A DNA stretch of 64,000 nucleotides from Crossaster papposus (taxonomy: Eukaryota > Echinodermata > Asteroidea > Velatida > Solasteridae), in NCBI GenBank assembly GCA_037893245.1, contig JBAIAA010000433.1:1178001-1242000 (forward strand). Reading direction: 5' to 3'. The translations under genes and the position numbers were made by a program. Every line of letters begins with the position of its first letter. Position 1 is the stretch's first letter. Shown here piece by piece: positions 37,665 through 50,724 of the stretch. The notes below the pieces were generated by a model that worked only from the letters and a program-made list of their open reading frames with translations, made no database searches and had not been told where the DNA came from.

Positions 37665-38957
37665 AGTGGAACCTATATGAATCAAAGATGGCGGCGCACT
37701 AAACTGTAGCGCGCCATTTTACGCGCCATTTTTGAACAGCAAGTCCACCGCATTTATTTGTTTGAAGTGGTTACTGTATTTTAGGTAAATTTTCATTATT
37801 TTGAGTCCCATTTTTCTCACCAAAGGTCCCAGTAAGTGCTATTAAAGGGTGCATGTGACTAAATCAGTGAAAATGACTGCGCGCGAGCTCATTAATATTT
37901 TGTGATCCCTCCGGTAATTTTGAATAAGAGGTCCCTGGGGCCTATACATTGGACTGATTGTAGAAATAATTGTGGAAATCAAGAATTGGTGACCCGTGGC
38001 TTCCAACTCGGGGGATTTCGTTCACAGAAAAGACCAATACCAGGGTCTATTTCGCATAGAGGAGGGGGGCTACATTGATACCTGGGCCCAGAGCTGGGCC
38101 ACCAGTTTAGGGGTGGTTTGTGTGGAGGGGAGTATAAAAAATAATTCATTTGGTCAACCCCCATAAATTTGAAAAGAAAATTGTTCTAGGAGTCTTAATC
38201 TTTGATTTCCAGTCAAAAAAATATGGCCACTCTACTCATGAGCGTCACCAGGTGGCGCTCTTTCTTTCAATTTTTGTGTTGGTTACAATGAGCGCCGTAT
38301 TTAGTTTAGTGGAACCTATATGAATCAAAGATGGCGGCGCACTAAACTGTAGCGCACAATTTTACGCGCCATTTTAGAACAGCAAGTCCACCGCATTTAA
38401 TTTGTTGAAGTGGTTACTGTATTTTAGGTAAATTTTCATTGTTTTGAGTCCGATTTTTCTCACCGAAGGCCCCAGTAAGTGCTATTAAAGGGTGCATGTG
38501 ACTAAATCAGTGAAAATGACTGCGCACGAGCTCATTAATATTTTGTGATCCCTCCGGTAATTTTGAATAAGAGGTCTCTGGGGCCTATACATTGGACTTA
38601 TTGTAGAAATAATATTGTGGAAATCAAGAATTGGTGACCCGTGGCTTCCAACTCGGGGGATTTCGTTAACAGAAAAGACCAATACCATTTCGCATAGAGG
38701 CGGGGGGCTACATTAATACCTGGGCCCAGAGCTGGGCCACCAGTTTAGGGGTGGTTTGTGTGGAGGGGAGTATAACAAAAATGTATTTGGTCAACCCCCA
38801 TAAATTTGAAAAGAAAATTGTTCTAGGAGTCTTAATCTTTGATTTCCAGTCAAAAAAATATGGCCACTCTACTCATGAGCGTCACCAGGCGGCGCTCTTT
38901 CTTTTAATTTTTGTGTTGGTTACAATGAGCGCCGTATTTAGTGTAGTGGAACCTATA

Positions 38958-41900
38958 TGAATCAAAGATGGCTGCGCACTAAACTATAGCGCGCCATTTT
39001 ACGCGCCATTTTAGAACAGCAAGTCCACCGCATTTATTTGTTTGAAGTGGTTACTGTATTTTAGGTAAATTTTCATTGTTTTGAGTCCCATTTTTCTCAC
39101 CAAAGGCACCAGTAAGTGCTATTAAAGGGTGCATGTGACTAAATCAGTGAAAATGACTGCGCGCGAGCTCATTAATATTTTGTGATCCCTCCGGTAATTT
39201 TGAATAAGAGGTCCCTGGGGCCTATACATTGGACTGATTGTAGAAATAATATTGTGGAAATCAAGAATTGGTGACCCGTGGCTTCCAACTCGGGGGATTT
39301 CGTTCACAGAAAAGACCAATACCAGCGTCTATTTCGCATAGAGGCGGGGGGCTACATTAATACCTGGGCCCAGAGCTGGGCCACCAGTTTAGGGGTGGTT
39401 TGTGTGGAGGGGAGTATAACAAAAATGTATTTGGTCAACCCCCATAAATTTGAAAAGAACATTGTTCTAGGAGTCTTAATCTTTGATTTCCAGTCAACAA
39501 AATATGAATACTCTACTCATGAGCGTCACTCTTTCTTTTAATTTTTGTGTTGGTTACAATGAGCGCCGTATTTAGTGTAGTGGAACCTATATGAATCAAA
39601 GATGGCGGCGTACTAAATTGTAGCGCGCCATTTTACACGCCATTTTAGAACAGCAAGTCCACCGCATTTATTTCTTTGAAGTGGTTACTGTATTTTAGGT
39701 AAATTTTCATTGTTTTGAGTCCCATTTTTCTCACCAAAGGCCCCAGTAAGTGCTATTAAAGGGTGCATGTGACTAAATCAGTGAAAATGACTGCGCGCGA
39801 GCTAATTAATATTTTGTGATCCCTCCGGTAATTTCGAATAAGAGGTCCCTGGGGCCTATACATTGGACTGATTGTAGAAATAATATTGTGGAAATCAAGA
39901 ATTGGTGACCCGTGGCTTCCAACTCGGGGGATTTCGTTCACAGAAAAGACCAATACCAGGGTCTATTTCGCATAGAGGCGGGGGGCTACATTAATACCTG
40001 GGCCCAGAGCTGGGCCACCAGTTTAGGGGTGGTTTGTGTGGAGGGGAGTATAACAAAAATGTATTTGGTCAACCCTCATAAATTTGAAAAGAAAATTGTT
40101 CTAGGAGTCTTAATCTTTGATTTCCAGTCAAAAAAATATGGCCACTCTACTCATGAGCGTCACCAGGCGGCGCTCTTTCTTTTAATTTTTGTGTTGGTTA
40201 CAATGAGCGCCGTATTTAGTGTAGTGGAACCTACATGAATCAAAGATGGCGGCGCACTAAACTGTAGCGCGCCATTTTACGCGCCATTTTAGAACAGCAA
40301 GTCCACCGCATTTATTAGTTTGAAGTGGTTACTGTATTTTAGGTAAATTTTCATTGTTTTGAGTCCCATTTTTCTCACCAAAGGCCCCAGTAAGTGCTAT
40401 TAAAGGGTGCATGTGACTAAATCAGTGAAAATGACTGCGCGCGAGCTCATTAATATTTTGTGATCCCTCCGGTAATTTTGAATAAGAGGTCCCTGGGGCC
40501 TATACATTGGACTGATTGTAGAAATAATATTGTGGAAATCAAGAATTGGTGATCCGTGGCTTCCAACTCGGGAGATTTCGTTCACAGAAAAGACCAATAC
40601 CAGGGTCTATTTCGCATAGAGGCGGGGGGCTACATTAATACCTGGGCCCAGAGCTGGGCCACCAGTTTAGGGGTGGTTTGTGTGGAGGGGAGTATAACAA
40701 AAATGTATTTGGTCAACCCCAATAAATTTGAAAAGAACATTGTTCTAGGAGTCTTAATCTTTGATTTCCAGTCAAAAAAATATGGCCACTCTACTCATGA
40801 GCGTCACCAGGCGGCGCTCTTTCTTTAATTTTTTGTGTTGGTTACAATGAGCGCCGTATTTAGTGTAGTGGAACCTATATGAATCAAAGATGGCTGCGCA
40901 CTAAACTATAGCGCGCCATTTTATGCGCCATTTTAGAACAGCAAGTCCACCGCATTTATTTGTTTGAAGTGGTTACTGTATTTTAGGTAAATTTTCATTG
41001 TTTTGAGTCCCATTTTTCTCACCAAAGGCACCAGTAAGTGCTATTAAAGGGTGCATGTGACTAAATCAGTGAAAATGACTGCGCGCGAGCTCATTAATAT
41101 TTTGTGATCCCTCCGGTAATTTTGAATAAGAGGTCCCTGGGGCCTATACATTGGACTGATTGTAGAAATAATATTGTGGAAATCAAAAATTGGTGACCCG
41201 TGGCTTCCAACTCGGGGGATTTCGTTCACAGAAAAGACCAATACCAGTGTCTATTTCGCATAGAGGCAGGGGGCTACATTAATACCTGGGCCCAGAGCTG
41301 GGCCACCAGTTTAGGGGTGGTTTGTGTGGAGGGGAGTATAACAAAAATGTATTTGGTCAACCCCCATAAATTTGAAAAGAACATTGTTCTAGGAGTCTTA
41401 ATCTTTGATTTCCAGTCAAAAAAATATGAATACTCTACTCATGAGCGTCACTCTTTCTTTTAATTTTTGTGTTGGTTACAATGAGCGCCGTATTTAGTGT
41501 AGTGGAACCTATATGAATCAAAGATGGCGGCGTACTAAATTGTAGCGCGCCATTTTACCCGCCATTTTAGAACAGCAAGTCCACCGCATTTATTTCTTTG
41601 AAGTGGTTACTGTATTTTAGGTAAATTTTCATTGTTTTGAGTCCCATTTTTCTCACCAAAGGCCCCAGTAAGTGCTATTAAAGGGTGCATGTGACTAAAT
41701 CAGTGAAAATGACTGCGCGCGAGCTAATTAATATTTTGTGATCCCTCCGGTAATTTCGAATAAGAGGTCCCTGGGGCCTATACATTGGACTGATTGTAGA
41801 AATAATATTGTGGAAATCAAGAATTGGTGACCCGTGGCTTCCAACTCGGGGGATTTCGTTCACAGAAAAGACCAATACCAGGGTCTATTTCGCATAGAGG

Positions 41901-44723
41901 CGGGGGGCTACATTAATACCTGGGCCCAGAGCTGGGCCACCAGTTTAGGGGTGGTTTGTGTGGAGGGGAGTATAACAAAAATGTATTTGGTCAACCCTCA
42001 TAAATTTGAAAAGAAAATTGTTCTAGGAGTCTTAATCTTTGATTTCCAGTCAAAAAAATATGGCCACTCTACTCATGAGCGTCACCAGGCGGCGCTCTTT
42101 CTTTTAATTTTTGTGTTGGTTACAATGAGCGCCGTATTTAGTGTAGTGGAACCTATATGAATCAAAGATGGCGGCGCACTAAACTGTAGCGCGCCATTTT
42201 ACGCGCCATTTTAGAACAGCAAGTCCACCGCATTTATTAGTTTGAAGTGGTTACTGTATTTTAGGTAAATTTTCATTGTTTTGAGTCCCATTTTTCTCAC
42301 CAAAGGCCCCAGTAAGTGCTATTAAAGGGTGCATGTGACTAAATCAGTGAAAATGACTGCGCGCGAGCTCATTAATATTTTGTGATCCCTCCGGTAATTT
42401 TGAATAAGAGGTCCCTGGGGCCTATACATTGGACTGATTGTAGAAATAATATTGTGGAAATCAAGAATTGGTGATCCGTGGCTTCCAACTCGGGGGATTT
42501 CGTTCACAGAAAAGACCAATACCAGGGTCTATTTCGCACAGAGGCGGGGGGCTACATTAATACCTGGGCCCAGAGCTGGGCCACCAGTTGAGGGGTGGTT
42601 TGTGTGGAGGGGAGTATAACAAAAATGTATTTGGTCAACCCCCATAAATTTGAAAAGAAAATTGTTCTAGGAGTCTTAATCTTTGATTTCCAGTCAAAAA
42701 AATATGGCCACTCTACTCATGAGCGTCACCAGGCGGCGCTCTTTCTTAAATTTTTTGTGTTGGTTCCAATGAGCGCCGTATTTAGTGTAGTAGAACCTAT
42801 ATGAATCAAAGACGGCGGCGCACTAAACTGTAGCGCGCCATTTTACGCGCCATTTTAGAACAGCAAGTCCACCGCATTTATTTGTTTGAAGTGGTTACTG
42901 TATTTTAGGTAAATTTTCATTGTTTTGAGTCCCATTTTTCTCACCAAAGGCACCAGTAAGTGCTATTAAAGGGTGCATGTGACTAAATCAGTGAAAATGA
43001 CTGCGCGCGAGCTCATTAATATTTTGTGATCCCTCCGGTAATTTTGAATAAGAGGTCCCTGGGGCCTATACATTGGACTGATTGTAGAAATAATATTGTG
43101 GAAATCAAGAATTGGTGACCCGTGGCTTCCAACTCGGGGGATTTCGTTAACAGAAAAGACCAATACCAGGGTCTATTTCGCATAGAGGCGGGGGGCTACA
43201 TTAATACCTGGGCCCAGAGCTGGGCCACCAGTTTAGGGGTGGTTTGTGTGGAGGGGAGTATAACAAAAATGTATTTGGTCAACCCCCATAAATTTGAAAA
43301 GAAAATTGTTCTAGGAGTCTTAATCTTTGATTTCCAGTCAAAAAAATATGAATACTCTACTCATGAGCGTCACTCTTTCTTTTAATTTTTGTGTTGGTTA
43401 CAATGAGCGCCGTATTTAGTGTAGTGGAACCTATATGAATCAAAGATGGCGGCGCACTAAATTGTAGCGCGCCATTTTACCCGCCATTTTAGAACAGCAA
43501 GTCCACCGCATTTATTTCTTTGAAGTGGTTACTGTATTTTAGGTAAATTTTCATTGTTTTGAGTCCCATTTTTCTCACCAAAGGCCCCAGTAAGTGCTAT
43601 TAAAGGGTGCATGTGACTAAATCAGTGAAAATGACTGCGCGCGAGCTAATTAATATTTTGTGATCCCTCCGGTAATTTTGAATAAGAGGTCCCTGGGGCC
43701 TATACATTGGACTGATTGTAGAAATAATATTGTGGAAATCAAGAATTGGTGACCCGTGGCTTCCAACTCGGGGGATTTCGTTCACAGAAAAGACCAATAC
43801 CAGGGTCTATTTCGCATAGAGGCGGGGGGCTACATTAATACCTGGGCCCAGAGCTGGGCCACCAGTTTAGGGGTGGTTTGTGTGGAGGGGAGTATAACAA
43901 AAATGTATTTGGTCAACCCTCATAAATTTGAAAAGAAAATTGTTCTAGGAGTCTTAATCTTTGATTTCCAGTCAAAAAAATATGGCCACTCTACTCATGA
44001 GCGTCACCAGGCGGCGCTCTTTCTTTTAATTTTTGTGTTGGTTACAATGAGCGCCGTATTTAGTGTAGTGGAACCTATATGAATCAAAGATGGCGGCGCA
44101 CTAAACTGTAGCGCGCCATTTTACGCGCCATTTTAGAACAGCAAGTCCACCGCATTTATTAGTTTGAAGTGGTTACTGTATTTTAGGTAAATTTTCATTG
44201 TTTTGAGTCCCATTTTTCTCACCAAAGGCCCCAGTAAGTGCTATTAAAGGGTGCATGTGACTAAATCAGTGAAAATGACTGCGCGCGAGCTCATTAATAT
44301 TTTGTGATCCCTCCGGTAATTTTGAATAAGAGGTCCCTGGGGCCTATACATTGGACTGATTGTAGAAATAATATTGTGGAAATCAAGAATTGGTGATCCG
44401 TGGCTTCCAACTCGGGGGATTTCGTTCACAGAAAAGACCAATACCAGGGTCTATTTCGCACAGAGGCGGGGGGCTACATTAATACCTGGGCCCAGAGCTG
44501 GGCCACCAGTTGAGGGGTGGTTTGTGTGGAGGGGAGTATAACAAAAATGTATTTGGTCAACCCCCATAAATTTGAAAAGAAAATTGTTCTAGGAGTCTTA
44601 ATCTTTGATTTCCAGTCAAAAAAATATGGCCACTCTACTCATGAGCGTCACCAGGCGGCGCTCTTTCTTAAATTTTTTGTGTTGGTTCCAATGAGCGCCG
44701 TATTTAGTGTAGTAGAACCTATA
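38958..44723. repeat. Three-monomer higher-order repeat (1,922 bp) x3, second set
   Basis: Units start at 38,958, 40,880 and 42,802, exactly 10,578 bp after those of the first set, and share their unit-specific variants (for example CTCGGGAGATTTCG at about 40,567 and 29,989, in first units only). The trimers therefore arose before the large duplication. Confidence 0.9.
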
Positions 44724-47700
44724 TGAATCAAAGACGGCGGCGCACTAAACTGTAGCGCGCCATTTTACGCGCCATTTTAGAACAGCAAGTCCACCGCATT
44801 TATTTGTTTGAAGTGGTTACTGTATTTTAGGTAAATTTTCATTGTTTTGAGTCCCATTTTTCTCACCAAAGGCACCAGTAAGTGCTATTAAAGGGTGCAT
44901 GTGACTAAATCAGTGAAAATGACTGCGCGCGAGCTCATTAATATTTTGTGATCCCTCCGGTAATTTTGAATAAGAGGTCCCTGGGGCCTATACATTGGAC
45001 TGATTGTAGAAATAATATTGTGGAAATCAAGAATTGGTGACCCGTGGCTTCCAACTCGGGGGATTTCGTTAACAGAAAAGACCAATACCAGGGTCTATTT
45101 CGCATAGAGGCGGGGGGCTACATTAATACCTGGGCCCAGAGCTGGGCCACCAGTTTAGGGGTGGTTTGTGTGGAGGGGAGTATAACAAAAATGTATTTGG
45201 TCAACCCCCATAAATTTGAAAAGAAAATTGTTCTAGGAGTCTTAATCTTTGATTTCCAGTCAAAAAAATATAGCCACTCTACTCATGAGCGTCACCAGGC
45301 GGCGCTCTTTCTTTTAATTTTTGTGTTGGTTACAATGAGCGCCGTATTTAGTGTAGTGGAACCTATATGAATCAAAGATGGCGGCGCACTAAACTGTAGC
45401 GCGCCATTTTACGCGCCATTTTAGAACAGCAAGTCCACCGCATTTATTTCTTTGAAGTGGTTACTGTATTTTAGGTAAATTTGTATTGTTTTGAGTCCCA
45501 TTTTTCTCACCAAAGGCCCCAGTAAGTGCTATTAAAGGGTGCATGTGACTAAATCAGTGAAAATGACTGCGCGCGAGCTCATTAATATTTTGTGATCCCT
45601 CCGGTAATTTTGAATAAGAGGTCCCTGGGGCCTATACATTGGACTGATTGTAGAAATAATATTGTGGAAATCAAGAATTGGTGACCCGTGGCTTCCAACT
45701 CGGGGGATTTCGTTCACAGAAAAGACCAATACCAGGGTCTATTTCGCATAGAGGCGGGGGGGCTACATTAATACCTGGGCCCAGAGCTGGGCCACCAGTT
45801 TAGGGGTGGTTTATGTGGAGGGGAGTATAACAAAAATGTATTTGGTCAACCCCCATAAATTTGAAAAGAAAATTGTTCTAGGAGTCTTAATCTTTGATTT
45901 CCAGTCAAAAAAATATGGCCACTCTACTCATGAGCGTCACCAGGCGGCGCTCTTTCTTAAATTTTTTGTGTTGGTTCCAATGAGCGCCGTATTTAGTGTA
46001 GTAGAACCTATATGAATCAAAGACGGCGGTGCACTAAACTGTAGCGCGCCATTTTACGCGCCATTTTAGAACAGCAAGTCCACCGCATTTATTTGTTTGA
46101 AGTGGTTACTGTATTTTAGGTAAATTTTCATTGTTTTGAGTCCCATTTTTCTCACCAAAGGCACCAGTAAGTGCTATTAAAGGGTGCATGTGACTAAATC
46201 AGTGAAAATGACTGCGCGCGAGCTCATTAATATTTTGTGATCCCTCCGGTAATTTTGAATAAGAGGTCCCTGGGGCCTATACATTGGACTGATTGTAGAA
46301 ATAATATTGTGGAAATCAAGAATTGGTGACCCGTGGCTTCCAACTCGGGGGATTTCGTTAACAGAAAAGACCAATACCAGGGTCTATTTCGCATAGAGGC
46401 GGGGGGCTACATTAATACCTGGGCCCAGAGCTGGGCCACCAGTTTAGGGGTGGTTTGTGTGGAGGGGAGTATAACAAAAATGTATTTGGTCAACCCCCAT
46501 AAATTTGAAAAGAAAATTGTTCTAGGAGTCTTAATCTTTGATTTCCAGTCAAAAAAATATAGCCACTCTACTCATGAGCGTCACCAGGCGGCGCTCTTTC
46601 TTTTAATTTTTGTGTTGGTTACAATGAGCGCCGTATTTAGTGTAGTGGAACCTATATGAATCAAAGATGGCGGCGCACTAAACTGTAGCGCGCCATTTTA
46701 CGCGCCATTTTAGAACAGCAAGTCCACCGCATTTATTTCTTTGAAGTGGTTACTGTATTTTAGGTAAATTTGTATTGTTTTGAGTCCCATTTTTCTCACC
46801 AAAGGCCCCAGTAAGTGCTATTAAAGGGTGCATGTGACTAAATCAGTGAAAATGACTGCGCGCGAGCTCATTAATATTTTGTGATCCCTCCGGTAATTTT
46901 GAATAAGAGGTCCCTGGGGCCTATACATTGGACTGATTGTAGAAATAATATTGTGGAAATCAAGAATTGGTGACCCGTGGCTTCCAACTCGGGGGATTTC
47001 GTTCACAGAAAAGACCAATACCAGGGTCTATTTCGCATAGAGGCGGGGGGGCTACATTAATACCTGGGCCCAGAGCTGGGCCACCAGTTTAGGGGTGGTT
47101 TATGTGGAGGGGAGTATAACAAAAATGTATTTGGTCAACCCCCATAAATTTGAAAAGAAAATTGTTCTAGGAGTCTTAATCTTTGATTTCCAGTCAAAAA
47201 AATATGGCCACTCTACTCATGAGCGTCACCAGGCGGCGCTCTTTCTTAAATTTTTTGTGTTGGTTCCAATGAGCGCCGTATTTAGTGTAGTAGAACCTAT
47301 ATGAATCAAAGACGGCGGTGCACTAAACTGTAGCGCGCCATTTTACGCGCCATTTTAGAACAGCAAGTCCACCGCATTTATTTGTTTGAAGTGGTTACTG
47401 TATTTTAGGTAAATTTTCATTGTTTTGAGTCCCATTTTTCTCACCAAAGGCACCAGTAAGTGCTATTAAAGGGTGCATGTGACTAAATCAGTGAAAATGA
47501 CTGCGCGCGAGCTCATTAATATTTTGTGATCCCTCCGGTAATTTTGAATAAGAGGTCCCTGGGGCCTATACATTGGACTGATTGTAGAAATAATATTGTG
47601 GAAATCAAGAATTGGTGACCCGTGGCTTCCAACTCGGGGGATTTCGTTAACAGAAAAGACCAATACCAGGGTCTATTTCGCATAGAGGCGGGGGGCTACA

Positions 47701-48842
47701 TTAATACCTGGGCCCAGAGCTGGGCCACCAGTTTAGGGGTGGTTTGTGTGGAGGGGAGTATAACAAAAATGTATTTGGTCAACCCCCATAAATTTGAAAA
47801 GAAAATTGTTCTAGGAGTCTTAATCTTTGATTTCCAGTCAAAAAAATATAGCCACTCTACTCATGAGCGTCACCAGGCGGCGCTCTTTCTTTTAATTTTT
47901 GTGTTGGTTACAATGAGCGCCGTATTTAGTGTAGTGGAACCACTGACCTCTATACATGGACAGATCATCCATTGTTTCATTTTGAAGTCGGCATGCAGAG
48001 AAGTGCAACATGGCGTCACTGCTGTGAGCCAATGAAATGTCCAGGTATAGAGTTCAGTTGGTTGGTAAATCCACTGACCTCTACAACTGGACATGTCATT
48101 GGCTCACAGCTCACTTCCAGTTCGCGCCGACTTCAAGTGTTAGCACAGCAGAATATGGACAATGATCTGTCCAGGTGTTGAGGTCAGTGAGTGGAACCTA
48201 TATGAATCAAAGATGGCGGCGCACTAAACTGTAGCGCGCCATTTTACGCGCCATTTTAGAACAGCAAGTCCACCGCATTTATTTCTTTGAAGTGGTTACT
48301 GTATTTTAGGTAAATTTGTATTGTTTTGAGTCCCATTTTTCTCACCAAAGGCCCCAGTAAGTGCTATTAAAGGGTGCATGTGACTAAATCAGTGAAAATG
48401 ACTGCGCGCGAGCTCATTAATATTTTGTGATCCCTCCGGTAATTTTGAATAAGAGGTCCCTGGGGCCTATACATTGGACTGATTGTAGAAATAATATTGT
48501 GGAAATCAAGAATTGGTGACCCGTGGCTTCCAACTCGGGGGATTTCGTTCACAGAAAAGACCAATACCAGGGTCTATTTCGCATAGAGGCGGGGGGGCTA
48601 CATTAATACCTGGGCCCAGAGCTGGGCCACCAGTTTAGGGGTGGTTTATGTGGAGGGGAGTATAACAAAAATGTATTTGGTCAACCCCCATAAATTTGAA
48701 AAGAAAATTGTTCTAGGAGTCTTAATCTTTGATTTCCAGTCAAAAAAATATGGCCACTCTACTCATGAGCGTCACCAGGCGGCGCTCTTTCTTTTAATTT
48801 TTGTGTTGGTTACAATGAGCGCCGTATTTAGTGTAGTGGAAC
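44724..48842. repeat. Two-monomer higher-order repeat (1,289 bp), ~3 copies
   Basis: Units start at 44,724, 46,013 and 47,302. Shared markers include AATATAGCCACTC, TTCTTAAATTTTTTG with GGTTCCAATG, GTAGTAGAACC, AGACGGCGG and, in the later units, GGCGGGGGGGCTAC with GGTTTATGTGG. The third unit is interrupted by MITE copy 7 (249 bp plus 8 bp duplication) and its end is replaced by the monomer that carries MITE copy 8. Confidence 0.85.
47941..48189 (-). mobile_element. hAT-like foldback MITE, copy 7 (short, reverse)
   Basis: The 249 bp short-class element in the same orientation as copy 4, with a further loss in the right arm (GGCTCACAGCTCACTTCC, where copy 4 has CAGCAGTGACGCCATG between). AGTGGAAC flanks it at 47,933-47,940 and 48,190-48,197. 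Confidence 0.9.
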
Positions 48843-49156
48843 CACTGACCTCTACACCTGGACGGATCATTGTCCATATTCTGCTGTGCTAACACTTGAA
48901 GTCGGCGCGAACTGGAAGTGCAACATGGCGGACCCGAGACGTCACTGCTGTGAGCCAATGAAATGTCCAGGTGTAGAGGTCAGTGGATTTACTCTGTACA
49001 TTTTGTATTTATAAACATTACGTAATACGTATCGTACCAACACCTGGACATTTCATTGGCTCACAGAGTCACGTCGTGGGTCCGCCATGTTGCACTTCTC
49101 CGCATGCCGACTTCAAAATGAAACAATGATGATCTGTCCATGTATAGAGGTCAGTG
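48843..49156 (+). mobile_element. hAT-like foldback MITE, copy 8 (long, forward), reference
   Basis: This well-preserved 314 bp copy shows the architecture best. The terminal motif CACTGACCTCTACACCTGG at 48,843 recurs inverted at 48,965-48,985 (ending GGTCAGTG), as a partial motif CACCTGGACATTTC at 49,041, and at the right end (49,136-49,156). Each half can thus fold alone as well as with the other. Both arms carry ACATGGCGGAC and GCCAATGAAATG (or complements), and the centre has the palindrome ATTACGTAAT (49,017-49,026). AGTGGAAC flanks the element. Confidence 0.92.
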
Positions 49157-50451
49157 AGTGGAACCTATATGAATCAAAGATGGCGGCGCACTAAACTGTA
49201 GCGCGCCATTTTACGCGCCATTTTAGAACAGCAAGTCCACCGCATTTATTTCTTTGAAGTGGTTACTGTATTTAAGGTAAATTTTCATTGTTTTGAGTCC
49301 CATTTTTCTCACCAAAGGACCCAGTAAGTGCTATTAAAGGGTGCATGTGACTAAATCAGTGAAAATGACTGCGCGCGAGCTCATTAATATTTTGTGATCC
49401 CTCCGGTAATTTTGAATAAGAGGTCCCTGGGGCCTATACATTGGACTGATTGTAGAAATAATATTGTGGAAATCAAGAATTGGTGACCCGTGGCTTCCAA
49501 CTCGGGGGATTTCGTTCACAGACAAGACCAATACCAGGGTCTATTTCGCATAGAGGCGGGGGGCTACATTAATACCTGGGCCCAGAGCTGGGCCACCAGT
49601 TTAGGGGTGGTTTGTGTGGAGGGGAGTATAACAAAAATGTATTTGGTCAACCCCCATAAATTTGAAAAGAAAATTGTTCTAGGAGTCTTAATCTTTGATT
49701 TCCAGTCAAAAAATATGGCCACTCTACTCATGAGCGTCACCAGGCGGCGCTCTTTCTTTTAATTTTTGTGTTGGTTACAATGAGCGCCGTATTTAGTGTA
49801 GTGGAACCTATATGAATCAAAGATGGCGGCGCACTAAACTGTAGCGCGCCATTTTACGCGCCATTTTAGAACAGCAAGTCCACCGCATTTATTTGTTTGA
49901 AGTGGTTACTGTATTTTAGGTAAATTTTCATTGTTTTGAGTCCCATTTTTCTCACCAAAGGCCCCAGTAAGTGCTATTAAAGGGTGCATGTGACTAAATC
50001 AGTGAAAATGACTGCGCGTGAGCTCATTAATATTTTGTGATCCCTCCGGTAATTTTGAATAAGAGGTCCCTGGGGCCTATACATTGGACTGATTGTGGAA
50101 ATAATATTGTGGAAATCAAGAATTGGTGACCCGTGGCTTCCAACTCGGGGGATTTTGTTCACAGAAAAGACCAATACCAGGGTCTATTTCGCATAGAGGC
50201 GGGGGGCTACATTAATACCTGGGCCCAGAGCTGGGCCACCAGTTTAGGGGTGGTTTGTGTGGAGGGGAGTATAACAAAAATGTATTTGGTCAACCCCCAT
50301 AAATTTGAAAAGAAAATTGTTCTCGGAGTCTTAATCTTTGATTTCCAGTCAAAAAAATATGGCCACTCTACTCATGAGCGTCACCAGGCGGCGCTCTTTC
50401 TTTTAATTTTTGTGTTGGTTACAATGAGCGCCGTATTTAGTGTAGTGGAAC

Positions 50452-50724
50452 CACTGACCTCAACACCTGGACGGATCATTGTCCATATTCTGCTGTGCTA
50501 ACACTTGAAGTCGGCGCGAACTGGAAGTGCAACATGGCGTCACTGCTGTGAGCCAATGAAATGTCCAGTTGTAGAGGTCAGTGGATTTACCAACCAACTG
50601 AACTCTACACCTGGACATTTCATTGGCTCACAGAGTGACTTCGTGGGTCCGCCATGTTGCACTTCTCTGCATGCCGACTTCAAAATGAAACAATGGATGA
50701 TCTGTCCATGTATAGAGGTCAGTG
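50452..50724 (+). mobile_element. hAT-like foldback MITE, copy 9 (short, forward)
   Basis: This 273 bp short-class element is the inverted counterpart of copies 4 and 7, with centre GATTTACCAACCAACTG. It keeps the GGACCCACG segment missing from copy 4. AGTGGAAC flanks it at 50,444-50,451 and 50,725-50,732. Confidence 0.9.

Larger units (their letters stand above)
34917..45494. repeat. Large tandem duplication, copy 2 (10,578 bp)
   Basis: This copy is directly adjacent to copy 1. The join is visible because AAATTTGTATTG of the copy 1 end is followed by CTCACCGAAGG of the copy 2 start, while the copy 2 end at about 45,480 has the same AAATTTGTATTG followed by CTCACCAAAGG. It contains about 16 monomers and one MITE. 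It lacks the Tc1-like element and one monomer that are present in copy 1; otherwise the copies look almost identical by eye. Confidence 0.9.

Noticed and set aside
22022-45494. Treating the large duplication as certainly biological
   Set aside because: Assembly duplication cannot be ruled out from sequence alone; presence/absence of the Tc1-like element and scattered single-base differences favour a real duplication but do not prove it.
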